Origin: Treponema sp.
Lineage (GTDB): Bacteria; Spirochaetota; Spirochaetia; Treponematales; Treponemataceae
Assembly: GCA_022510845.1 (NCBI GenBank)
Contig: JAFLSR010000005.1
Span: forward strand, 27,756-91,755
Length of the DNA: 64,000 nt
Direction: 5' to 3'
The notes beneath the pieces are model-generated. The model was not told the DNA's origin. It did not search any database and saw only the letters and a program-made list of their open reading frames with translations. The position numbers and the translations under genes were made by a program. Numbering within the stretch: the stretch's first letter is position 1; each line of letters opens with the position of its first letter. Shown here piece by piece: positions 40,814-49,027 of the stretch.

Positions 40814-43658
40814 AATTTTTTTTCTGACAAACGGTGGTAAAAACCTTTCAGGCGTTGACGAACTTAATTGCCCTGCCGAAATTCGCATTCCATTTGGCGT
40901 TACAAAAATCGAGCGGCGTGCTTTGGCTGACTGTCCGGCAAAAAAAATTTTTCTGCCGGACACTGTTACGCAAATCGGCTATGAGGCGTTCGCTGGATGC
41001 GACGCGCTAGAATATATTCGCTTTCCGAAAAAAATTGAATCCGTAGAGCCTTCCATTTTTCGTGGATGCTTTTCCCTGCAAAAAGTTGAACTTGGCGATG
41101 AACTTCTCGCGCTTTCGGAAAATATGTTCGAGTGCTGCTATTCGCTTGAAGAAGCCCCGTTCCGAAGCGGAATCCTGGAATTGCCGCGAAATGTTTTCAG
41201 CGAATGTGTTTCGCTCAAATCGCTTGTAATTCCCGAAGGCGTTGCGGTAATACGAAGCGGCGCGGCGGCCTACTGCCAGGAACTTTCCACGGTTGTGCTT
41301 CCCGCTTCTGTAAAAATCATCGAGGACGATGCTTTTAGAAATTGCCCAAGCCTTGCGCACATTCGGTTCAATGGTGAAAATCCTGTTTTTTTTATTGACG
41401 AAGATTCCGGCGCGCTTTTTGAACGGCGCGAAGATGGCGCGCTTTCGATTATAAAAGTTCCAGTGAACGCAAAGCAAATCCGCATTCCTAAAATCGTGAC
41501 GCACAGCCACAGCGAAGCGTTTCAAGGCTGCGATTCCATTGAAAAAGTTTTCATCGACTGCGCCTTGACCGAACATCCGCTTTTTGTCTCGCTCAAAACT
41601 GAAATCGTTGACGCGGAATTCATCGATGAAACTCAGATAAAGCCCGAAGAGAAAAAGCCGAAAAAATCTCGCGCCAAAAAAGATGAAACTTCTGCCGAAA
41701 AATCTCAAAAAGTGAAGGCAGAAGAAAAAACAGAAGAGAAGGCGGAAAAGGTTGCGAAGAAGAAAACGAAAAAATCGGCGACTTCCGAAAAACCTAAAAC
41801 GCAAAAACCAAAAACCAAAAAGCAGGCTAAAACTGAAACTGCGCATACGGTTGAAGAAAAAAATCCTCTCGACAAAAAAGATGAAAGTGCGAAATCTTCT
41901 GCGCGCGTAAAAAAATCCGCGAAAAGCGAAGAAGCGCAGAAATCCAAAGCCGCCGAAACTTCCGAAGCGTCTGCAAAGAAAGTTTCCAAACCGAAAAAGA
42001 AAGCCGAAGCCAAAGACGCAAAGAATACCAAGGCGGCAAAAAAAGATGCGGTTGCGCCTGAAATCCTTGAACCTGAAACGCCCGAGCCTTCCGAGCCAAA
42101 GATTGATGATTTGTTCGCTACTGTGTTGGAAAAGCCGCGCGAAGAATTTTCCGGCAATGATGTTCCTGCAAAAAACAAAATAAAAAAAGAAGTTGCTGAA
42201 AAAGAGCAGGATGAGATTTCCGCCGCGCCGCAAAGCGAAGAACTGGAAACGAGCGAAATTGAAATCGCGGAAACAGAAATTGAAGAGAGCGAGTCATCGC
42301 AAATCGAAGAGCCGCTTGTGGAAGCGGAGTCTGTGGAAGATGAGGTTGCAGAATCTGTTTCCGAACCAGAAATTGCGGAAGCCGAAGAAAGCGCGGCAAG
42401 CGAAGTCGAAACAGGAGAAAGTGAACCGTTTGAAATTGATGATTCTGAAAGTATTTCCGCAGAAGATTCCCAGGCGCAAAGCGAAGAACTGGAAACGAGT
42501 GAAATTGAAATTGCGGAAACGGAAATCGAGGAGAGCGAGCCATCGCAAATCGAAGGGCCGCTTGTGGAAGCGGAATCTGTGGAAGATGAGGTTGCGGAGT
42601 CTGTTTCCGAACCCGAAATTGCGGAAGCCGAAGAAAGCGCGGCAAGCGAAGTCGAAACAGGAGAAAGCGAGCCGTTTGAAATTGATGATTCTGAAAATGT
42701 TTCCGCAGAAGATTCCCAGACAGAAAACGAAGAACTGGACGCGAGTAAAATTCAGATTGAAGAAAATTCCGAACAAGAAGATTCTTCTTCCGGCGATATG
42801 ATTTCCGAGATTTTGGAGCAAAACATTGTTCTTACTGGAGCGGCCGAAGGAAAAAATGACATCATCGAAGGCGTGACGGTTACGGTGGAAGAATTGGACG
42901 AAGCGATGATGCGCGGAATACAGGAAGAAGACGAGCGCGATTATGAAGTGCCCGAAGGCTTCTTCCCTTCAACCAATTCCGAAGAAGAGCAAGAACCGCT
43001 GCCGCCGCCCGAACCGCGCTTTATAAACGGAATGATAAGCGTTTCAGGCGCGTATGAAGTTGTGGAAGAAAAAACGCTTTATCCCGAGCGGGCGGATGAG
43101 GATTTGTGCCAAGTTCCGCCGAATGAAATGGAAGACATCACCACGCTGATTGTTGTTACACAATCGCTTACTTCGGAAAATGCCATTTCGCAAAGCCTAA
43201 AGAATTTTTGCATGGATTTGGCGCGAAAGCACAATTTGAAGCGCATTTATTTTTTCGGCGCGTTGAGTTTGGACAACGAGGAATTTTTGTATGGCTTCGT
43301 AAAATTCGCGCTTTACCGAAATGTGATTTACGCGGCGGATGCTGCCGAATTTGATTCGCTTTCAGCGGAAATAAAATCATTCGCGGAAGTCGCGGAGATT
43401 TCTTCGCCAGTCAGTCCGTTTCAAAATGTAGCGCGAGAAAATTCGCTTGAATTGGGATTGCCATTCAAGATTTTCGTGCAAGACAATCTTGATGGAGCGG
43501 GCGCTGAACAGAATTCGATTCAGGAAAATTCGGAAGAAACGATTGCGCAAACAGAAATGCCCGCTTCGGAAAAAGAAAGCGAGCATCCTGCGCAGGAAAA
43601 AGTTCGTGTGGGGAAAGGCCTGTTGCAGAGGGCCGAAGCCGCGTTGCAAGCCTTATAG
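40800..43658 (+). CDS. BspA-like leucine-rich repeat protein with basic and acidic low-complexity regions
   Basis: A 952-residue protein. Residues ~15-265 are LRR_5/BspA-type repeats (GVTKIERRALADCPAKKIFL; VTQIGYEAFAGCDALEYIRF). Residues ~280-420 are Lys/Ala/Glu-rich, like histone H1 tails (KKPKKSRAKKDETSAEKSQK). Residues ~450-690 are strongly acidic and contain two nearly identical 82-residue repeats (EELETSEIEIAETEIEESE...). Residues ~730-900 form a distinct C-terminal domain (DITTLIVVTQSLTSENAISQ; HNLKRIYFFGALSLDNEEFL). There is no signal peptide or membrane span, so unlike most BspA proteins it should be cytoplasmic. The role is unknown; the charge pattern could suit nucleic-acid or scaffold binding. 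It converges with the next gene, overlapping by 6 bp. Confidence 0.88.
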   Translation: MQDSEIFFLTNGGKNLSGVDELNCPAEIRIPFGVTKIERRALADCPAKKIFLPDTVTQIGYEAFAGCDALEYIRFPKKIESVEPSIFRGCFSLQKVELGDELLALSENMFECCYSLEEAPFRSGILELPRNVFSECVSLKSLVIPEGVAVIRSGAAAYCQELSTVVLPASVKIIEDDAFRNCPSLAHIRFNGENPVFFIDEDSGALFERREDGALSIIKVPVNAKQIRIPKIVTHSHSEAFQGCDSIEKVFIDCALTEHPLFVSLKTEIVDAEFIDETQIKPEEKKPKKSRAKKDETSAEKSQKVKAEEKTEEKAEKVAKKKTKKSATSEKPKTQKPKTKKQAKTETAHTVEEKNPLDKKDESAKSSARVKKSAKSEEAQKSKAAETSEASAKKVSKPKKKAEAKDAKNTKAAKKDAVAPEILEPETPEPSEPKIDDLFATVLEKPREEFSGNDVPAKNKIKKEVAEKEQDEISAAPQSEELETSEIEIAETEIEESESSQIEEPLVEAESVEDEVAESVSEPEIAEAEESAASEVETGESEPFEIDDSESISAEDSQAQSEELETSEIEIAETEIEESEPSQIEGPLVEAESVEDEVAESVSEPEIAEAEESAASEVETGESEPFEIDDSENVSAEDSQTENEELDASKIQIEENSEQEDSSSGDMISEILEQNIVLTGAAEGKNDIIEGVTVTVEELDEAMMRGIQEEDERDYEVPEGFFPSTNSEEEQEPLPPPEPRFINGMISVSGAYEVVEEKTLYPERADEDLCQVPPNEMEDITTLIVVTQSLTSENAISQSLKNFCMDLARKHNLKRIYFFGALSLDNEEFLYGFVKFALYRNVIYAADAAEFDSLSAEIKSFAEVAEISSPVSPFQNVARENSLELGLPFKIFVQDNLDGAGAEQNSIQENSEETIAQTEMPASEKESEHPAQEKVRVGKGLLQRAEAALQAL
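42231..42722 (+). repeat. Two in-frame tandem repeats of 246 bp (82 aa), plus a third partial
   Basis: Copy 1 is 42231-42476 and copy 2 is 42477-42722, nearly identical at DNA level (most changes synonymous). A decayed third copy starts at about 42723 (ENEELDASKIQIEE). The DNA identity points to recent duplication. Repeat number is likely to vary between strains. Confidence 0.9.
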
Positions 43659-44318
43659 CGAAGCGTTTACCGCGCGCCCCGTTACGAACGCGCTTACAAG
43701 CAAGCGCAAATATTCAACGAGCGCGTCAAGCGGCTTTTCGTTTTTGTTTTTCTTTTCGGTGAATTTTTCGAAATCCTTGCGCGTCAAAGTCATGCTTTGC
43801 ATTCCGTGCGAATAAGTTACGGCAATCACGCGCTCTCCGTCTTTGAACTGCGCCGCCGCCTTTTGCATTCGCTTTTCGTGCATCGTCTTGTCCACAGTTT
43901 TTAGAGCGCGATTGTCACTTATTTCCAAAATGTCTGCCTCGCAATTTTCGGGCAAAAGCGAAATGCTTTCCGCGCGTATGAAAATCACATCAGCTTGCTG
44001 TTCTTCAAGTGCGGTCTTGATTTCATTCGCGCTCATCGTGTAGCGCAAAAGAATCGCCTTCGCGCCAATCGAAAGAACGCTGTAAATTGTTTCCACCGCC
44101 TGCGGAGAATTGTCGATAAAAATGGCTACAGATTTTGGCGTGTTTCCTCCAAAAAACCGAAGCGTGTTCGCTGTCTTGAAAATGTCCCAGCGCATATCGT
44201 TATAAGAAATCGTCTTGCCGTCATCAAGAATCATTGCGGGGCGACTGGCGAATTTTTTGAAATTGTTCGCAAGTATTGCTGGAATCGAATTCAAAGTTTT
44301 TGTGATATTGTTTTTCAT
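43653..44318 (-). CDS. Truncated AMP-binding (acyl-CoA synthetase-like) protein
   Basis: A 221-residue protein matching only the N-terminal part of the adenylate-forming (ANL) superfamily: AILANNFKKFASRPAMILDD, SVAIFIDNSPQAVETIYSVL and GAKAILLRYTMSANEIKTAL. The P-loop position reads AVTYSHGMQSMTLTRKDFEK, where intact enzymes have TSGTTGxPK; the Gly/Thr motif is lost. The rest of the catalytic core and the mobile C-terminal domain (~300 residues) are absent. It ends convergently in the LRR gene by 6 bp. GAGG precedes ATG 44318, so it is still translatable. It is either a decaying gene or a non-catalytic remnant with a new role. Confidence 0.75.
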   Translation of the reverse strand: MKNNITKTLNSIPAILANNFKKFASRPAMILDDGKTISYNDMRWDIFKTANTLRFFGGNTPKSVAIFIDNSPQAVETIYSVLSIGAKAILLRYTMSANEIKTALEEQQADVIFIRAESISLLPENCEADILEISDNRALKTVDKTMHEKRMQKAAAQFKDGERVIAVTYSHGMQSMTLTRKDFEKFTEKKNKNEKPLDALVEYLRLLVSAFVTGRAVNASL

Positions 44319-44565
44319 TTTTTCCTCTGCAAATTTCGACACGAACATTCAAAAAAAGTTGCGTGATTTTGGAAAAATTATTCGTGGATTGTGCGCTGAA
44401 TTTTATTCGCGAAAATTTGAATATTCGTGCGGAAGGTTTTATAACACGATATTCTGCATTATGATTTTTAAGACATTTCCAGTACGAATTATGCAATATC
44501 AGAATTTTGCAAAAACTTCCGTGGTAAACTGAACAAAATTCATACACTTAACCTAGGAGGTTTTA

Positions 44566-44928
44566 ATGAAAAAGGTTTCAAAGATTGTGATTTTTTCCGC
44601 TTTGATAGGACTTCTCTGTATGTCTATTTATGCGCTGCCCGGAGCGGGATTGGTGGATAAGGCGATAAGAGATTCCATTTCCACCCGATGGTCAAATCAA
44701 AAGTGGTCAGACGGACAATGGGTAGCCATAGATTTTGACCGGGATGGCAGTTGTCACTGTTGGGACGGAAGCGAAAAAGGCTTGGTCGGAAAATGGACTG
44801 GCGAGTTGAAAAGCGGAGGACAGGTTAGCGTAACGTGTGGCTCAAAAACACAAAGCGGAACTGTCACTAAACAAGGACTTAATCTCGTAGTGACTTTAGG
44901 CACATGGGGCACATTCAAAAAAGACTAA
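44566..44928 (+). CDS. Small secreted protein of unknown function
   Basis: A 120-residue protein. The signal peptide (KIVIFSALIGLLCMSIYA) is followed by a short Trp- and Gly-rich beta-type domain (RWSNQKWSDGQWVAIDFDRD; GLVGKWTGELKSGGQVSVTC). Two or three Cys (CHC, TC) may form a disulfide. No family is recognised. TAGGAGG is a near-perfect ribosome site. A strong terminator follows at 44970. The design resembles 16779-17246 (signal peptide, W/G-rich small barrel). Confidence 0.72.
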   Translation: MKKVSKIVIFSALIGLLCMSIYALPGAGLVDKAIRDSISTRWSNQKWSDGQWVAIDFDRDGSCHCWDGSEKGLVGKWTGELKSGGQVSVTCGSKTQSGTVTKQGLNLVVTLGTWGTFKKD

Positions 44929-44969
44929 AATAGTCCTAACGCAAAGCGACTTGCATTGCAGAAACGTTT

Positions 44970-45006
44970 AAACTTGTCGCCGGAATGTGGCGACAAGTTT
45001 TATTTT
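44970..45006 (+). terminator. Intrinsic terminator after the small secreted protein
   Basis: A 12-bp perfect stem AAACTTGTCGCC (44970-44981) and GGCGACAAGTTT (44989-45000), 7-nt loop, followed by TATTTT. It can also serve the opposite strand after tatD. Confidence 0.82.
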
Positions 45007-45075
45007 GACAATTTCTATATTGCGGAAATTCTCGGTTATTGTGCTGTGATTTTGTAAGTTCATAATATTGAAAAA

Positions 45076-46005
45076 TTAAGATTTATTTTCTATTCTCATC
45101 AATCGAAAAATATTTTTTTCCACAAGTTCGCAAAGGTTCTCCACTTCGATTTTTCGGATGTCCGCGATGTACTTGTATGTGTGTTCGATGAAAGTGGGAT
45201 TGTTCGCGCTGCCGCGCATCGGGGCGGGCGCGAGGTAGGGCGCGTCAGTTTCTACAAGAAGCCTCTCGGCGGGAACAAACGAAATCAGTTCGCGCATTTG
45301 CTCGAACTTGGATTTTTTTGTGTACGTTACGCTTCCCGAAAAACTTATGTGCCAGCCCAAGTCCAAAAACGCGCGCGCTTCTTCTATGCCGTATGAAAAG
45401 CAGTGGATTATGCCTTCGTGAAAATTCGCGTTTTTGACGCATTCCAAAGTTTGCGCCGCTGCGTCGCGCGAGTGCACGATTACGGGAAGCGAGAATTTTT
45501 TTGCCAAGGAAATCTGCGCTTCGAAAAGTTCACGCTCGCCAAAAAACAAATCGGCGTTGAAATCCGATTCGCTTCTTGCGTCTGGACCTGAAACATTCCA
45601 ATGATGGTCAAGCCCGCATTCTCCAAGTGCGACAAGTTTTTTTTCGAGGGAAAATCCATCCGCGGCGGTGTTCGCGCCAGCGGTTTTTTCGGAATTTGAT
45701 TTTGCTTCGAGAATGGTTTTTTCAAGCAAGGAAATTTTTTCCGCACGATTTTTTATTGATTCTGGGTCTGGCCAAATGCCTGCCGAAAAGAAAATAAAAT
45801 CCTCGATTTTTTTTCGCACTGGATTTTCGATTTTTGAAATTTCATCTTCAAACAGTTTTATGCGCGGAAAAAAATCTTCGGCCCTTACGCCTACATCGAG
45901 CGCGAATTTGCATTCGTTTTGCGCCATTTTTTTGAGAATAGAATTCCGCGAAAAATTTTCATCTTCGCGCAAAATATTAAAATGAAAGTGAGTGTCGGAA
46001 AACAT
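45076..46005 (-). CDS. tatD: TatD-family metal-dependent deoxyribonuclease
   Basis: A 309-residue TIM-barrel hydrolase. Metal ligands: FSDTHFHFN at the N-terminus (HxH), the Glu in LVALGECGLDHHWNVSGP, His in LPVIVHSRDAAAQTLECV and IIHCFSYGIEEARAFLDLGW, and Asp in LLVETDAPYLAPAPMRGSAN. A roughly 40-residue insertion lies before the Glu strand. Start 46005 is chosen because the family begins MxSDTHxH and AAGG lies upstream. The longer frame would run into tRNA-Leu. It lies 35 bp downstream of tRNA-Leu on the same strand, perhaps co-transcribed. Confidence 0.93.
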   Translation of the reverse strand: MFSDTHFHFNILREDENFSRNSILKKMAQNECKFALDVGVRAEDFFPRIKLFEDEISKIENPVRKKIEDFIFFSAGIWPDPESIKNRAEKISLLEKTILEAKSNSEKTAGANTAADGFSLEKKLVALGECGLDHHWNVSGPDARSESDFNADLFFGERELFEAQISLAKKFSLPVIVHSRDAAAQTLECVKNANFHEGIIHCFSYGIEEARAFLDLGWHISFSGSVTYTKKSKFEQMRELISFVPAERLLVETDAPYLAPAPMRGSANNPTFIEHTYKYIADIRKIEVENLCELVEKNIFRLMRIENKS

Positions 46006-46016
46006 TGCCTTAAATT

Positions 46017-46040
46017 TGGGCTGCCCGATTGGACAGCCCA
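46017..46040 (-). other. Hairpin directly 3' of tRNA-Leu
   Basis: TGGGCTG/CAGCCCA (7-bp stem, 10-nt loop) abuts the last tRNA base. There is no T-run, so it is more likely a processing or partial termination structure between tRNA-Leu and tatD than a full terminator. Confidence 0.5.
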
Positions 46041-46126
46041 TGCCGAAAACCGGGATTGAACCGGCACGGCATTTGACTGCCGAGGGATTTTAAGTCCCTT
46101 GTGTCTACCAATTCCACCATTTCGGC
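46041..46126 (-). tRNA. tRNA-Leu (anticodon TAA)
   Basis: 86 nt with acceptor GCCGAAA/TTTCGGC, anticodon loop ACTTAAAAT (TAA), a class II variable arm (CGGCAGTCAAATGCCG) and T-arm CCGG...CCGG with TTCAATC. The discriminator is A. CCA is not encoded. Upstream, TTGCAA-N17-GAGAAT is a possible promoter. Confidence 0.95.
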
Positions 46127-46288
46127 TCAAAGTAATTCTCGCACATTTTGGGAAAAATTGCAAGTGCGTGTGCCGTTCGTTGGGTGGCGATTTGTGTGAA
46201 GTCCAATTTTTTTTGCAAAACTTGCGGGTTGGAATTTCTCTCTTTTCATTCTCGCGCCTTTGTGATACAATATGCGCAAGAATTTGCC

Positions 46289-46340
46289 ACGGTTTTTCGC
46301 TTCGTTGCGAAATCTCGTTTTCAACATTTTTGAATTTCTA
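46289..46340 (+). repeat. Degenerate double-hairpin element in the serA leader
   Basis: The conserved loop TCGCTTCGTTGC (46297-46308) is flanked by partly pairing arms ACGGTTTT and GAAATCTC (six of eight pairs including wobbles), then TTTTC...GAAAA. It is in sense to serA, ending about 10 bp before its AAGGAG site. Confidence 0.45.
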
Positions 46341-46361
46341 GAAAATTGCAAGGAGAAGTGA

Positions 46362-47540
46362 ATGTACAAGATTCAGACATTGAATAAAATTTCTGCGATT
46401 GGGCTGGAGGATTTTCCGCGCGATGAATATGAGACTGCTTCCAGTTTGAACAACCCCGACGCGATTTTAGTGCGCTCGGCGGATATGCACAAAATGGAAT
46501 TTTCCGGCACAGTAAAAGCCGTTGCTCGCGCTGGAGCCGGAGTGAACAACATTCCGATTGACGAGCTTACGAAAAAAGGAATTGTGGTTTTCAATACGCC
46601 GGGCGCGAATGCAAATGCGGTGAAGGAACTTGTGCTTGCATCGCTTTTTGTTTCGAGTCGTCCGGTTTTTCCTGCGAGCGAATGGGTGAAAACTTTGGCA
46701 GGGCAGGGCGAACAGATTCCCGAACTTGCGGAAAAAGGAAAAAGCCAGTTCGTAGGTCCGGAACTCAAAGGCAAAAAACTCGGCGTGATTGGGCTTGGCG
46801 CAATCGGCGCGCTTGTTGCGAACGCCGCCGTCCAACTTGGAATGGAAGTTATTGGCTACGACCCTTTTATGTCCATCGCGGCGGCGTGGCGGCTTGACAA
46901 CAAAGTGAAACACGCGGAAACGCTCGATATGCTTTTGTCAAAATCCGACTACATCACGCTTCACGTTCCTCAGACGGAAGACACCAAAGGCCTGATAAAT
47001 GAAACGACTCTGAAAAATATGAAAGACGGCGTTGTGATTGTGAACATCGCGCGTGGCGGGCTTGTGAATAACGGCGACATTCTGCGCGCGCTTGATTCTG
47101 GAAAAGTTAAATGCCTTGTTACGGATTTTGCCTGCGAGGAATTCATCGGAAAGAAAAACATTATTTGCTTTCCGCATTTGGGCGCGTCCACTCCCGAAGC
47201 CGAAGACAATTGCGCGAAGATGGCGGTTGCCGAATTGCGCGAATTCTTGGAAAAGGGAAACATCACCAATTCCGTGAACTTTCCGAAATGCACCACCGAA
47301 AATCCTGTGCCAAAAGGCGGAACGCGCATTTGCATTTCGCACGAGAATGTTTCCGGAATCATCGCGAAATTCACGACAGTTTTGGGCAACGCGAATTTGA
47401 ACATCGCAGGAATGACAAATCAAAATCGCGGAAACATCGCCTACAACATCATCGATGTGGATGCCCGCGTGGATGAAGAAACTTTGCGCGCGCTTGCTGG
47501 AATCGAAACCGTTATGAAAGTGCGCACGATTTTCGGCTAG
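46362..47540 (+). CDS. serA: D-3-phosphoglycerate dehydrogenase with C-terminal ACT domain
   Basis: A 392-residue enzyme that oxidises 3-phosphoglycerate to begin serine synthesis. The substrate domain comes first, then the Rossmann motif KLGVIGLGAIGALVANAAVQ with the acidic NAD-binding end GYDPFMS. The catalytic Arg is in VNIARGGLVNNGDILRAL and the catalytic His in IICFPHLGASTPEAEDNCAK. The last ~70 residues are an ACT domain (RICISHENVSGIIAKFTTVL), suggesting serine feedback control. AAGGAGAAG precedes the ATG. The 3' end overlaps the converging gene by 4 bp. In Treponema such short SerA proteins usually pair with a serC, not seen here. Confidence 0.94.
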   Translation: MYKIQTLNKISAIGLEDFPRDEYETASSLNNPDAILVRSADMHKMEFSGTVKAVARAGAGVNNIPIDELTKKGIVVFNTPGANANAVKELVLASLFVSSRPVFPASEWVKTLAGQGEQIPELAEKGKSQFVGPELKGKKLGVIGLGAIGALVANAAVQLGMEVIGYDPFMSIAAAWRLDNKVKHAETLDMLLSKSDYITLHVPQTEDTKGLINETTLKNMKDGVVIVNIARGGLVNNGDILRALDSGKVKCLVTDFACEEFIGKKNIICFPHLGASTPEAEDNCAKMAVAELREFLEKGNITNSVNFPKCTTENPVPKGGTRICISHENVSGIIAKFTTVLGNANLNIAGMTNQNRGNIAYNIIDVDARVDEETLRALAGIETVMKVRTIFG

Positions 47541-48373
47541 ATTTCCACCGAACCGATTACCGTTGTTTCTTCGTCGAATTTTTTCTTTTGGCGTTCTTGC
47601 TTTATGCGCTCCATGAAAGCCTTTCTCGCGGCTGCGGTTTGTTCAGGATCGTAGCCGAGTTTTGAATTTGACGCGCTCGAACTGCCACTGCTTTTTGTGG
47701 AAGCCGTGCGCCGCGTTTTTGGCGCGCTCAAAAATCCGAACATACTTCCGCAAAGTCCGCCCGCAAGTTTTGCGAAAATCGAAACGACCTTCGTGTTGTC
47801 CATCACTCCGTTCAGATAGAATTCGCATCCCATGTAAAGCGCGAAAATCATAATCGCGGAAATGGGAAGTTCGTTTTTGGAAAGCGATGTGATTGCGCCA
47901 AGCAGAATCAGCATGAAAACAATCGCATCCGCGCCGTAAAGCATTGCAGGAATCAGGCAGGCGTTCAAAACGCCAGTCACAAGAGTCGTAATCAAAATCA
48001 TCACGCCGATTGCTGCGCTGCCGTAGCGTTCTTCCATTTGCGTGCCGAGCGGCAGTATGAACGCGAACGAAATCAAAAATTGCAGGAGAGTTTTGTTTCC
48101 GAACAAATAGAAAAAAAGCCGCAGGTAATGAACCGGATTTTGAAAATTGAAGACGCCTTCGTGTTGTATCGGACGGTCGAGAGCCTCGCTCAACTGCGAC
48201 GAAAGTTCTGCCGCGCTTTTTGAAAGCGTTCCCGGAAGCGAGAAAAATTTTTGCACGATGAGCGAATTCTTCAAGGCGAATTCGTCTAGAACCAAAATAA
48301 AAAAAGAGACAATACAAAACGTGAGAATTACTGCCGCGTCATAGCGCAGCGCAAGAGATTTTTTTCCACCCAT
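47537..48373 (-). CDS. Rhomboid-like integral membrane protein lacking catalytic residues
   Basis: A 278-residue protein with about six spans. LLQFLISFAFILPLGTQMEE, then RYGSAAIGVMILITTLVTGV resemble the rhomboid L1/TM2-3 region (xxGxxxExxxG). Where active rhomboids have GASGA, it has GADAIVFM, so the Ser nucleophile is absent. The usual His of TM6 is replaced in FAKLAGGLCGSMFGF. It is therefore probably a pseudoprotease of the rhomboid fold; another membrane family is possible. The hydrophilic C-terminus (about 75 residues) is Ser/Lys-rich. Start 48373 sits 6 nt after a TATAAT box with TTGATT 17 bp upstream and no Shine-Dalgarno. Confidence 0.7.
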   Translation of the reverse strand: MGGKKSLALRYDAAVILTFCIVSFFILVLDEFALKNSLIVQKFFSLPGTLSKSAAELSSQLSEALDRPIQHEGVFNFQNPVHYLRLFFYLFGNKTLLQFLISFAFILPLGTQMEERYGSAAIGVMILITTLVTGVLNACLIPAMLYGADAIVFMLILLGAITSLSKNELPISAIMIFALYMGCEFYLNGVMDNTKVVSIFAKLAGGLCGSMFGFLSAPKTRRTASTKSSGSSSASNSKLGYDPEQTAAARKAFMERIKQERQKKKFDEETTVIGSVEI

Positions 48374-48379
48374 AAAAAG

Positions 48380-48408
48380 ATTATACACCGATTGTAAAAA
48401 AAAATCAA
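48380..48408 (-). promoter_or_regulatory. Predicted leaderless promoter of the rhomboid-like gene
   Basis: Minus strand TTGATT (48403-48408), 17-bp spacer, TATAAT (48380-48385), then 6 nt to ATG 48373. Confidence 0.68.
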
Positions 48409-48495
48409 ATGCATTAGAATAAGAATTCGGATTCTTCGAAACAAAAATTAAATTGTGCGCCGCTGTTTGCGCAGGGAAATGGAGGTTCGGATTTT

Positions 48496-48765
48496 ATGAA
48501 TGCAATCATCACCGTAGTCGGTTCGGACAAAGTGGGAATCGTTTCAAAGGTAACGACATTTTTAGCGCAGCATTCCGCAAACATCGTTGACATAACGCAA
48601 TCGATTCTTTCCGGCAACTTTGTAATGATGTTGATGGTTTCGCTGGAAAATGCGGATTTGTCAATCGACAAATTTCGCGACCAGATGATTTCTCTCGGCA
48701 AAGAAATTGGCGTGGAAATAAATGTGATGCACGAGCAAGTTTTCAGTTCGATGCATCGCGTGTAG
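48496..48765 (+). CDS. ACT domain protein (UPF0237 type)
   Basis: An 89-residue single ACT domain (NAIITVVGSDKVGIVSKVTT; ANIVDITQSILSGNFVMMLM). The pattern GxDxxGIVxxVxxxLxxxxxNI is that of amino-acid-sensing ACT domains. Stand-alone proteins of this type often accompany a DUF711/PFL gene, which is not adjacent here. It is not the ilvN subunit: the sequence lacks that family's features and its second domain. TGGAGG precedes the ATG. It may be a regulatory subunit. Confidence 0.9.
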   Translation: MNAIITVVGSDKVGIVSKVTTFLAQHSANIVDITQSILSGNFVMMLMVSLENADLSIDKFRDQMISLGKEIGVEINVMHEQVFSSMHRV

Positions 48766-48795
48766 CAGGCAAAATTTGATTCGCACGCTTAAAAT

Positions 48796-48935
48796 GCGGC
48801 GAAATTCCGTAAAACGCGAATTTATTTGCGGAAAAACGTAAAAATATTTGCGGAAATAAATTTACGGATTCCCTGAAATATTTGAACGTATTTGCGGAAA
48901 TATTTTCACGTATTTCCGCAAATATTTTTCAGCCA
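48796..48935. repeat. TTTGCGGAAA hairpin cluster, copy 2
   Basis: Four TTTGCGGAAA-type motifs in about 115 bp, including an inverted pair at 48886-48924. Positions 48818-48849 are identical, inverted, to 18244-18275. It lies between the converging ACT and pyrophosphatase genes. Confidence 0.65.
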
Positions 48936-49027
48936 TTTGATTTTGAATAAAATTCGGTAGCGACCAGTCGCGATGCGGACATACTGCATCGCAAGATTTT
49001 TAATCGCTGAAACGCCTTGCAGCAATT

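Noticed and set aside
42193..42821. Long frames on both strands opposite or offset to the LRR acidic repeats
   Set aside because: They arise from the repetitive GAA-rich codons of the real gene; compositions (Arg/Lys/Phe-rich) are artefactual.
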